64,000 nucleotides of DNA. It comes from Hydractinia symbiolongicarpus (Eukaryota; Cnidaria; Hydrozoa; Anthoathecata; Hydractiniidae). This document shows positions 1 through 10,200 of this stretch, in pieces. The position numbers were made by a program, and so were the translations under genes. The stretch spans positions 12,847,001-12,911,000 of the forward strand of contig NC_079885.1 of NCBI RefSeq assembly GCF_029227915.1. Direction: 5' to 3'. A model generated the notes under the pieces. It was not told the DNA's origin. It was given only the letters and a program-made list of their open reading frames with translations, and searched no databases. Position 1 is the first letter of the stretch. The number at the start of each line of letters is the position of its first letter.

Positions 1-186
1 GGAAAGGTGAGGAAGCAACACGTTTTTGTTTATGGTTTTTTGGGTCGAGCTTTGATGCTCCTTTTTTTAAAAATATTTTTGGGCCTGACCTCAATTTCAT
101 ACAATACTTTTAAACAGACTTCATGTCAGTTTTTAAATGTGCATTTTTAATTTTGTTGGCCAGTTTACAGATATCTTGTGTTTCTT

Positions 187-476
187 AAAATCGTATTTGT
201 GGCAAAAATCGTATTTATGGTAAAAATCGTATTTGTGGCAAAAATCGTGTTTGTGGTAAAATCGTGTTTGTGGTAAAATCGTGTTTGTGGTAAAAATCGT
301 GCTTGTGGTAAAAATCGTGTTTGTGGTAAAAATCGTGTTTGTGGTAAAAATCGTGTTTGTGGTAAAAATCGTGTTTGTGGTAAAAATCGTGTTTGTGGTA
401 AAAATCGTCTTTGTGGTAAAAATCGTGTTTATGGTAAAAATCGTGTTTGTGGTAAAAATCGTGTTTGTGGCAAAAA
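187..476. repeat. 18-bp minisatellite
   Basis: About sixteen head-to-tail copies of an 18-bp unit of the form aaaaatcgtgtttgtggt lie here. Two early copies are 17 bp long, and single-base variants (tatttg, gtctttg, gtttatg) mark individual units. Because 18 is a multiple of three, several frames stay open across the array and produce repetitive ORFs on both strands that have no coding signature. I see no gene around it. Confidence 0.95.
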
Positions 477-2670
477 TTAGATTGTGTGAAATTGAAAAAA
501 CCCCGAATATCCATAAATCATCAAACAAGAATATCTTTGCAATTTTAATACCTGTCCCCAATAGAAGCCGGATATCCAAATATTCTGGTCCTGAAAATAT
601 GTAGGAAATGCCTTGTCTGATCGATTACATTCGGCGGCATCTAACTTATCTTTATACTATGCTAACAGGTGCCAGACAAGTGTATCAGACGTACGTTGTT
701 TCTAGAAATTTAGGGACATTAAAAATCAATTCCACACTTGCAGGGGGCTTTATATCTACTTTTATGTGTGTTTAGATTTCGGTTAGTCCGTATAGGTCGC
801 ATATACTTAAAAAGGATTCGAAGATTAACGACGTAAATTTTAATGGACCTATTTCCATATCCAATTTCAAAAAAAATACAGAATTTTTAGTTTGAAGCGA
901 AGAAGTGTATAAAAGTTTTTTTTACTTGCATTATTTGCAAAAGTATTTGCACAATCTCACAAACATTGGTAATAATATGGTATCATAGCATGTATCTGCC
1001 AAACACTGGGCTGTTTTTATAGTTTGTTTACTATTCTTGGTGTTGAAAGAGCTGGGTATACTATATCTGAAATACAACATTAATAGGCTTACTGACAGTG
1101 CTTGTAAACGATTGACTTTGTAGGGTGTTTTACCCCTTTATTTTATTCCAAGTTAGACAAAAATGGTAGTTTTATCAGTATTCAAAAGTCACATTTCACG
1201 CATTTGTGATTTCAGAATTAGCATACTAATTTGATTTTCTTTTTGTGGTTGGAAAGTTGGACTTTAACCCCTTGTTGTCGATATTGAAGTGCTAAAATGT
1301 AAAGACAAGCGTTTCACAGTTTTCCTTTGGATGTTCTTATACTTCTTTTTGTCACATTTTAAGCCTCTGTCCTGGGTCCTATTTCATAAAGAATAAATTT
1401 ATTTAAAATTCCAACATTTACCAAATACAAAGAAATTGTAAATTATAACACGACAACAGGGATGATATCCTAATTCTGAAATTTTGTATTAAGAGAATTA
1501 CTTTATTAGTATTTTTTGGGACAAATGAAATTTTTTAATGATTTTGCTCAGTCAAAACAAATTTTTCCTTTGGGGGCTCACTTCGCAAAGCATGTTTGCT
1601 TTCTCCCATTCAATTTAATTGTCTATATTATAATACCCGTATGCGTCTGTCCTTAGGCCATCTGGTTAAGTTATTGTGGTAAATCGATAGAGTATTAAAC
1701 ATATCTAAGTGAGTGCATTGAAACAACATGTGACTTGAAACAAATCGTGACCGGTTTATTCATCTACAATTCTCTTGGCTTTTAAAGAAATCATTCCCCC
1801 CCCTAAAAAAATGCCTATTTATTATTATTTGATTAAAGTACATAGTTTTCTTTATAAACAATCTATTGCCCTCTTAATTTTTAAAAAATCAAGGCTCAAG
1901 GGTACATATGAGTAAACATGATTTCACCTTGGGTGATTGCATTACTCTAATTACAATTTGTCGAATATGTAACAAAGACCAGTATTCAGCCGAATACCAC
2001 CAACCCAGCATGCTTAGGATAGCCAAGTCATAATTTTGGTTACAGATGTTTTAAAAAAAAGATATCCAATAACAAAGAATAAAGTGTGTGTATATATATG
2101 TATATGTAAAATCCAAACCAATCAACCTTAGCTAGTTAAACACTAGTAAAAAAGTATAAACCAGCAACTTTAATAAGCCCAATGGGTATAAAATAAATGC
2201 GAATTTCTATTTCTTTTACCAAAAGTTCATAATTAGCCATTTAATAAGTTAATTTGAGAAATAATAAAGGTAAACAAACTATATGTGCATCACTTCGCTG
2301 GAAAATTAAAATTGTCTCTAAACTAATCTCGTTTTCATGTTAGTATGTCTATTCCGGCTGTGTATTTTGCGGAATAGAAATGGATATTGAAATAGGTCTA
2401 TTCTGCATGATTTTATATACATTAAAGATAGAAAACAAAAAATACATATGAACCTAGTTTATAAAAACATCGAGGCTGAGGTTTTGCCAAAAATGTTGCA
2501 CACTCACAGCTAAAATTCAGACGTTCTTATGACAACGAGATATGTGCAAGACAAGTTCTTTTATTCTTTATATTTTTTTCTGAATAAAGAACATCGATAA
2601 AAGCTTTTTCTAGGCATGGAATTCCATCAAAATGCTTGATACAAATGTATGATTATTGACAGTCAATAAG
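477..2670. other. AT-rich stretch without recognisable gene
   Basis: No ORF of convincing length or composition, no RNA gene and no splice-consistent exon was found here. The only recognisable item is a short Helitron-like 5' end fragment at about 1622. A short (TA)n/(TG)n run lies near 2085-2108. The stretch may hold upstream introns of the small plus-strand gene that ends at 3425, but I could not identify any exon. Confidence 0.5.
1622..1660 (+). mobile_element. Truncated 5' end of Helitron-like short element
   Basis: The sequence tctatattataatacccg followed by a gcgtctgtc segment matches the 5' ends of the short elements at 49541 (tctatattataatacc...) and 12147-12494. No 3' hairpin or CTAG end follows at the expected distance, so this is a truncated or diverged copy. 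The assignment rests on similarity to the other copies in this window. Confidence 0.45.
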
Positions 2671-2772
2671 AGAGTAGTGACAGAGGGAGAGTAGTGACAG
2701 AGGGAGGGTAGTGGCAGAGGGAGAGTAGTGACAGAGGGAGGGTAGTGACAGAGGGAGAGTAGTGACAGAGGG
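2671..2772. repeat. 17-bp minisatellite, six copies
   Basis: Six consecutive units of agagtagtgacagaggg begin at 2671, 2688, 2705, 2722, 2739 and 2756. Copies 3 and 5 carry an A-to-G change (aggg instead of agag), and copy 3 also has ggc for gac. The alternation of variant and standard copies suggests expansion of a two-unit higher-order repeat. No coding role is visible. Confidence 0.95.
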
Positions 2773-3026
2773 AGTGCGACAGTTACATAATCACAACAGC
2801 CAGTAGTTCGAAAAGATTAATTTTAAAAATCATTGCATGCACCAAATGTTGAAAATACTTTGTTGATTACTCATGCAGCTAAGTTATAGCTACAATACTG
2901 GAAAAATAATTCGGAAAATGTGATAACAAAAACTTTCTTTTCTCATTATTCCTACTGCTGAATCTGTTTTTACTGTATCGTTTTTATGTTATCTTGCATT
3001 TTTGCATGCGTATTTTGAGCGACTAG

Positions 3027-3425
3027 TTGAGCCAAAAATTATGGCAAAGATCCTTCAAAAAATTGAGAAAAGTGTTGAAAAAATGCCAAGCAGCAGATAA
3101 AGGCTGCAATAGCCACGTTGGTGACGGTGAGGAAAAACCAGCTTAAAATGTGAATAAAAAATTAAGTGGGACAGCCGGACCACGATGTAGACTAATATCA
3201 AATCAGAATTTTTTATTAGACAGTATTTCTGCACATATGTTAACTTGTTTTTTCTCTTTCTTAGCAAATTATCTCGATAATTGGAAGTGCATAGCTGAGA
3301 TGAAAGGGGATGACAGTCAGGCACAACAAAACGCCACCCCGCAAAGGAGCATGTCGACTACTTCGACAACAGGACAAAACGTTATAGATATTACGACGTT
3401 ACAGAAAACACATCCGTTATTTTAA
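3027..3425 (+). CDS. Candidate last two exons of a small unidentified plus-strand gene
   Basis: Two plus-strand blocks join cleanly. Exon 3027-3126 ends in GACG|GTGAGG. The intron is 138 bp and ends in a pyrimidine-rich TTTCTTAG. Exon 3265-3425 continues in frame and ends at TAA. The encoded 85-residue tail is basic at first, with cysteines in CQAADKGC, then NYLDNWKC, then a Ser/Thr/Gln-rich end finishing THPLF. An AATAAA lies about 100 bases downstream, at 3528. The 5' boundary is uncertain: the best acceptor is the weak GACTAG just before 3027, and no earlier exon was found. I do not recognise the protein. The paired cysteines could belong to a small disulfide-rich domain, but that is a guess. 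The gene would converge on the CAP gene whose stop is at 3954. Confidence 0.35.
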
Positions 3426-3527
3426 TGACTTTAACTTTGATTTTAACAATAACTGAAGAGAATAACAGAAGAAGTCGAGGTGACAGTTTACAGCTTCATT
3501 CTTCAGTTTCTCATGGTGTAAAGGAAC

Positions 3528-3533
3528 AATAAA
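3528..3533 (+). promoter_or_regulatory. Poly(A) signal AATAAA, plus strand
   Basis: A canonical AATAAA lies about 100 bases after the TAA at 3423-3425, at the usual spacing for the 3' end of the small plus-strand gene. It supports that gene being real. Confidence 0.4.
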
Positions 3534-3847
3534 ATATTTGTCTTCTTTATCCAAAACGGTAATTTAAAAATTTGTACGGAAGATTTGCATAAGCATGAAG
3601 TCAAGTGCTTTGTCACGTGATGCTAGCATACACTGTAAGTGTGCATCACAACGTTTCATCGCGGCTTGTAAATAAATAATTTTTTGCTTTAGAAAGTATA
3701 AATATAAGTCTGTTGTTTGAGCTTAAAAAATATCATGCGGGAACCCTGTTATAATGGAAATGCCCATTGTGTAGTAAGCAAGGATGCAATGTCGTTTATG
3801 AAACTTTTTTGTTGAGAAATTGGTGTGGATGATCTAACAATAAATCG

Positions 3848-3853
3848 TTTATT
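3848..3853 (-). promoter_or_regulatory. Poly(A) signal AATAAA, minus strand
   Basis: The plus-strand tttatt here reads AATAAA on the minus strand, about 100 bases after the stop codon of the four-CAP gene (3956-3954). Together with the signal at 3528 it defines two convergent 3' ends about 0.3 kb apart. Confidence 0.5.
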
Positions 3854-3953
3854 TACAAGCTATATATATAAAAAAATAATCTCTATAAAAAATAAAAATT
3901 ACTTGCATTGTGTGTGAATGCTTCTTATACACATTGTGTTCTTTTTTTCTCTT

Positions 3954-4278
3954 TTATAAAATCCACGTGCTGTACTTCTTGGAATGTTTTGTTCTTCTGC
4001 TAAAATATCTCGGTGTGAGATGTCTTTTCATGAGTGTTTTACAAATCAGTTGATCGTAATCCCCTTTCAAAACGTTTTTCAAAAATTCGCCTTCGTAATT
4101 TCCAGCGGGACGATATCGTGCAACAACATACACGCAATCTGTGTCGCCAATCTTACTTCGTGCGCGCCCTATACCAAGGTTTTTTGAGCCGTCCCATGTG
4201 ACTTGCGTAAAATGACCAGTTGCTTTGTTGAATTTTTCACTTGTGAAATCATACCCAGGGTTGCATACTTCTTCATAC
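3954..4278 (-). CDS. Four-CAP gene exon 9: second half of CAP4 and stop
   Basis: Encodes WYEEVCNPGYDF, GHFTQVTWDGS, DCVYVVARYRPAGN, FLKNVLKGDY and ICKTL, then a basic tail (RHLTPRYFSRRTKHSKK) and the end YSTWIL followed by TAA at 3956-3954. Acceptor CTCTTAG|GTATG, phase 2. The plus-strand ORF that overlaps it is a shadow. A minus-strand AATAAA follows about 100 bases after the stop. Confidence 0.82.
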
Positions 4279-7200
4279 CTAAGAGGATTTTAAGATAAAT
4301 TAATGGGATGCATTTATCAGGCTATTTAAGAAATATGCTAATCTTGATAATGCTTGATCTGGCTTTAAATTTATAGAAGAGTAAATTTTTGATTTAACAA
4401 AGGCGTTGACATGTTAGATTAAGTGGTAATTCCAGTTAATGTGAATTTTTTCTCTTCATATTCATGCGATCGATACGTAATCGAAGTCGATTGTGGATCG
4501 ATTTTGGAACTTCAGGGCCACGGTGCGATTTTTTCATGCATGATTTTTCATGATTTTGTTGCATAAAACAGAATGTCATAGCGCTGCTCTGGCAGCAAAT
4601 GTGTGATAGAAAGAATTATGTCATTTTAATATGCCTGTTACAACAGAATTCTGGATGCACATTTTACAGAATATAGCAGGTATCAAAATCACCGCGAAAT
4701 TATAGTTAAACTATTGCGAAATTATATACCCTTCAGAACTTCTAAATTTCAGGTATATTTTTCAGTCTCAAATGTTCTTATTCAAATCGCGGAACGGTGA
4801 GGCAGATTTCCAGCCTGTAAGCCTCTATTGTAGCAAAGTCCAGTCTAGGCTAATGATGCATTGCGCGTGTCTTGTATGCTTTGCGTTCCCTGTGAAAAGT
4901 GAGTAGAGTAGAATGCAACCTTTGCGATCCCCTTCCTTGCAACCTGGAGACCCCGCATAATTCTGGTGTTGAAAGTAATCCAGGTCCTTTTTCCAAGATA
5001 GTTAGGGGATCATTTTATCAAGGTGATTCTAAGTTTGGTGAAACTGCTGGCTTCCAATGTACTGGTAATTCTTATATTGCAGTATGTTTTGGCGCTATTA
5101 AGAAAGCTTCTATATGGAAATCATGGGACTTAGGCTATGTTTTGAATCAAGGGGATGCATTATTCAACTTGTTGAAAGCCATAGGACCACTAGAATTTGA
5201 TCAAATGCCTCGTAACATAATGATTGAAAGGCAGTTAGTCCAACCTAATTTTCTGAGCATGCTGAATGGTATTTTCGTAAAAGAAATTAACGTTCTTGAA
5301 ACACGTAAAACTCTTGCATCTAATGAGATTGGTTAAAGGTGCCATATTCACTTGCGCAGGATACAGTTTTGTCCTAATTGGGATTTGCTGAAACATTCGA
5401 TATATTTGCTTGATTCGCATAGTAAAATGATAGATGGAACCAGTTGTTTGTCTGTAGCAGATGGTACTTCTAGAGTACTTAAATTTGTATCAAATTAATA
5501 ATTACATCAGTAATATTTTTAAATGCCTAAAAACACAGTATGATATTCAATATATTGCAGTTAAGGGTGACCCAGAATGCCAATTTTTTCAATCACATCA
5601 ACTTTGAATCACAATAGGAAATCAAAAAAGCAATACATGCGACATCAAAATATTTATCAATCAGAAGCTCTTGAAAGTAATTCTGAGTTAACAGGATAAA
5701 AAAGTTGCAACGTAAACGTAAATTATTGATAGTCCAAGGAAGTCTTCAAGACTTAGTGTTACATCAGTTCGAAGTCTACGGAACTCATCAAATAAGGCCC
5801 AACTTGTGTTTGTGTTATTTGTAACCAGTCATTATACGCACCAAGGTCAGTTCTTCCATTTCTCAAGAAAAAATATCAAGAAATTGACTTCACGGTTTAT
5901 GAATCTCCAAACAAAAAAAAAGTGAGTTATGCTAAACTTTCCATAAAAGTTCGAAGAAAGGCCATTTACCTGCCCCAGCTGTTTCTAATAAATTGCATGT
6001 ACATTTTAACCAGCTGATATAAAAAACCTAAATAGGTTGGAACGTGTTTTTATTTCTCGAAAGGTTCTATTTAAAAACTACTATTGCAAAAAGGTCGTTT
6101 TTCAAAATTAAAAGGTTGCATATGTAATGCACCCATTGACACAACTGATGTAACTGATGTATTGCCACATGGAGTTGACAGCAGTGGTTCAGTTATAATA
6201 TAACTGAAAAGAACGTTTGCTTTCAGATGCCATGTTTGTTTTGAGGCTGTTTTGCCACAGTCAATTTATTTAGGTCTTGAATATATGAAAAAACACAACC
6301 AATTGTATAAGGACGTTAAAGTTTCTTACGATAATCCAAATGATTTGCTAGATTTATCACAGAATATAGCTAAAAATTTAGGTGAAGAGCAAGCTGACAA
6401 TTCAGAGAACCAAGAGAAAGACGAAAGCCCACTGGACTTATTCAAGTTTAATATACAGGAAACTATGTTGATTAATACTGCTCCAACTTCTGAGGAAATA
6501 AGTACGGCCCCTTGTGAAGGTCAGCAACCCAATTCTGTTGAAAGATCAGCATTGTGAAAAGTTTGGATATTCTGTGAATCGTCAAGTGATGTTATCGCCT
6601 ACAAATATTTCAACCAAAGACTATTGAACTACACACAGCGTTTTGCATCTGATTCAGACTACAGTCTATTCTCGATAAGTGGAACCTCCACGGGACCGAA
6701 AAAAATGGTTTCACTTATTGAATGTTCCACTTATCCGAATTGCTCGATAAGTGGAACCTCTATGAAACCGAAAAAAAGTTCCACTTATCGAACTTCTCTC
6801 TTATCTGAAATCTCAGGAGACCGAGGAATTTACGAATAATCAAAAACAGGGGGAGGAACAAAAAAAATGCTTTATAATGTTCCACACGATAATTTTCTTA
6901 GCAATGAAGTTATAAAAAATAATCTTTTATACTAGGTTGTTTTAAACTTTGTAAAAGTTCCTTTTCAATTAATTTAGAAACTTCCAAGGTACAACGTTGA
7001 ACCTTATCTGACTCTGCCTCAAATATTTTACCCTGTGTTTTTAGCGACACCATATTTCTTTGCGTTTACCTGCATCAATTTCTTTTAATGCATTGTATTG
7101 TCGACTAAAGTTACACAGGTAAGGCTTCAATTTTTGAAATGTGACTGCTGATATAGTTCTTATGTTTTCATTACTTGATAGCAATCGAATGTTTCTGTTT

Positions 7201-10200
7201 AGTGAATAATTATTTTGATGAAGGATTGCAATCTTGGAAAGCAAACATTGATATTCAACCGGTTTTCAATCATTACCTGGCTGTTGTAACATACATGTAT
7301 GTATATTTTTCAAAATCTCCCTGGCAATGAAGCATGCTGCAAAGGAAGCTGCCAGGTCTAACAAAAGTCATTTTGAGCAAATGGAAGCAATAGTTAGAGC
7401 ATATAAGAAAACGAGAATGTTCTGTCCAGGAAGCTGTCTATTTACTTATGCCAGAGCTGTGGCCTAGGAAAACATTTCCTGGTGTAAACCTTGCAATAAT
7501 AATCTACCGGAAAAACACTATAGAATTTGTCGGAGCTAAGAAGAAATTGACGAGCTTCATGAAGAGAGCACTGCTGACATATTTTAGCGCAATATGATTG
7601 ACTGTGTTTGGACAGGCCTGACTCATCTTTTCAATATGGTTAATATAGAACCTGGATAGCATTTTTTTTGCATTTCTGTCTCATTACTATCGTACTAGTA
7701 AGAGATTTGATGGAATTGAAAATGATTTTCAACCTGTGGTGCTAGATGATAAATTGATGCAGTCCAATCATGCAGATTGCAACTATACTAAAGCAATTGC
7801 CATGATGTCTTTTGAAGAGAAACTTTAATGTAGAAAGTTAAAAACAGTTTTGCGATATCATATGCTTAACAGAAATAAACATCCAGAAGAATATGCTCAT
7901 TATTTGCTGTTCATGTTCTTTCCCTTTCGAGATGAGAATGCATTAAAATCTCTCTGTAGTTCAGTTACAGGAGCTTGGTGTTGTAAGTACTATTAACCAA
8001 AATAAAAAAAGTATTTGATCTGTTAAGTGATTTAGTGGACGATGCTTTACTAAATTTGAGTGCTGACCTTCGCAACTGTACATATGTTTATTTACAACAA
8101 GAAAATGATTTAGTGGAACAGGAATTGCTAGATTCAGTAATTGAATTAGTTGATAGAAATCCTTCTGAAGATGCAGTACTGTTTGACAATATACCTAATA
8201 TGTCTGCCAGAGCTCAAATTCTTCTTTATAATGATGAACTGAATGACAAAATCAGATCTTTAAATAAATCTTTAATGTGCCCTATAACTGGACAAATATC
8301 AAAATGAAAAACTTGAATACGTTGTCTCCGACCAATATAGCACCATTACATCTTTCCTTACTCGAGTAATGTTTCATTCATTATCTAAAGTAATTTCCAT
8401 TAGAAGCAAAGATAATGAAAAAACTAAATTTCTACTTATGGCACCAACCGGTGTAGCTGCTATAAATATAGATGCAACTACTATTTACACAGCACTACAT
8501 ATTCTGAATAAATTTTTTTGTGAAAATTTGCCTTTTTTGAGTGACAAAAAATGTCTGCTTTACGCAACAAGTACTCAGAGTTGAACATTATTATCACTGT
8601 TGAATTTTCAGTTTCAAATAACACGCCTCTTCACATTCACATGAGATTGGAGGAAATTTCAGTGGTTTCAAATAACATGCCTCTTCACATTCATATGAGA
8701 TTTGAGGAAATTTCAGTGGTTTCAAATTACACGCCTCTTCACATTCATATGAGATTTGAGGAAATTTCAGTGGTTTCAAATTACACGCCTCTTCACATTC
8801 ACATGAGATTGGAGGAAATTTCAGTGGTTTCAAATAACACGCCTCTTCACATTCACATGAGATTGGAGGAAATTTTAGGATGTTCTGCCGAAAATCTTTT
8901 TGCTGGTCTAGCTGTCATAACTGTTGGTGATTTTTTTCAATTGCCTTCAATTGGTGAAAAACCAGTTTATACAGAATACAAAAATACTTGGGAAAACGTA
9001 GATCACATTTGAAAGCATTTCAAAATTGCTAAGTTCACACAAGTGACGAGACAACGTTGGTGATAATACTTTCATTGATTTTCTTAATCATGTTCGAATT
9101 GCTCACTTTTAACGAAATCATATTGATATCTTGAAAAGTTGGTTTATTATGACTCCAGTAACTTAAAATTATCCCAAGGATGCAATCCACATTTTTGCAG
9201 AGAATGCTCCTGTGACATTTAATCCAGCTTAAAACTGTTCCTAAATCATTATACCAAATCCTCGCAATTGATATTTTACGAAAGAATACCATCGTCAAAA
9301 AAATTGATAAAATTATGTGTCATAAGCAGTCTGAAACTGGTGGTCTTGCTGGTATTTTAAAACTTAAGGTAGATGCCCGCATAATGTTAACAGTTAATAT
9401 TGACATTCTAGATAGGTTAATCAATGGACAAATTGGTATGTAAAGCACACCTTCAGTCAAAATGAAAGTGTAACAAAGATTTATGTTAAATTTGATGATC
9501 CCAGAGCTGTCATAAAAAATGAATACAGATCCATTTGCGAGGCAGCATCTCTTTGCTTCCATTAAAAAGGCAGAATCCTCTATCTTAATAAAAAAGGGTA
9601 AAGAATCTTCTCCAGCAATCAAACGAAGCCAATATCTACTAGCAGTGAGCTATGTTTGTACATGTCATTAAGTCTTGATGAAGCTGTTATTAGTTTTGAC
9701 CTAGTTAAGCAAAAAAAAATTCTATTAATAGCAGATCTATGTAGCTCTTAGCAGGGTTAGATCACTAAAAGAACTTCATCTCATTGAAACTTTCGACACA
9801 AATGCAATTAAAGCTGACTCTAGAGCCGCAGCAGAGTATGTACGTATGCATATAGAATGCCCACTTGAACCTTCTAAAAGCAAAGCAAACAGAACTTGTT
9901 ATCGTTTATTGAATATAAGATCATTTAACAAACATGATAATAAAGAAATGGCGCAAAAAACCGCTGATGCATACATAAATGAAGGATGTGTACAGTGTTT
10001 TATCTCGATCACAAAAGCTTAAGTTTAGATAGGATGAATTTAGATTTTTATTACAAAATAAAAATATAAAAAAAATGGTTGCTCGCAATATCTTATTAAT
10101 GTCAGACCTAAATGGTGAAAGCCTTTGAAAATTTGTGGAGAATTTCAAGCTTCCTTTTTTTAGACTAATAAGGATTTAAGATCAACAGCCTACCAGAGGG

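Larger units (their letters stand above)
4880..10150 (+). mobile_element. Decayed autonomous Helitron (Rep/helicase type) inside the CAP4 intron
   Basis: A chain of degenerate plus-strand blocks in several frames follows the order of an animal Helitron polyprotein: protease-like N-terminal block (4899-5336), LNRLERV-type block (about 5990-6240), LEYMKKHN block (6252-6557), YFNQRLLNYTQRFASDSDY (about 6600-6660), YHMLNRNKHPEEYAHYLL (about 7855-7920), then PIF1-type helicase (8035-9770). Internal stops and frameshifts are frequent, and the Rep HUH motif and Walker A were not found, so it is dead. The ends are not defined. It lies antisense to the host gene, between CAP4 exons 8 and 9. Confidence 0.75.

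Noticed and set aside
187-476. CRISPR array
   Set aside because: Units are directly adjacent with no unique spacers; animal-type intron-containing DNA.
133-604. Three repetitive ORFs over the first minisatellite
   Set aside because: An 18-bp unit keeps frames open; there is no start context, domain or splice support.
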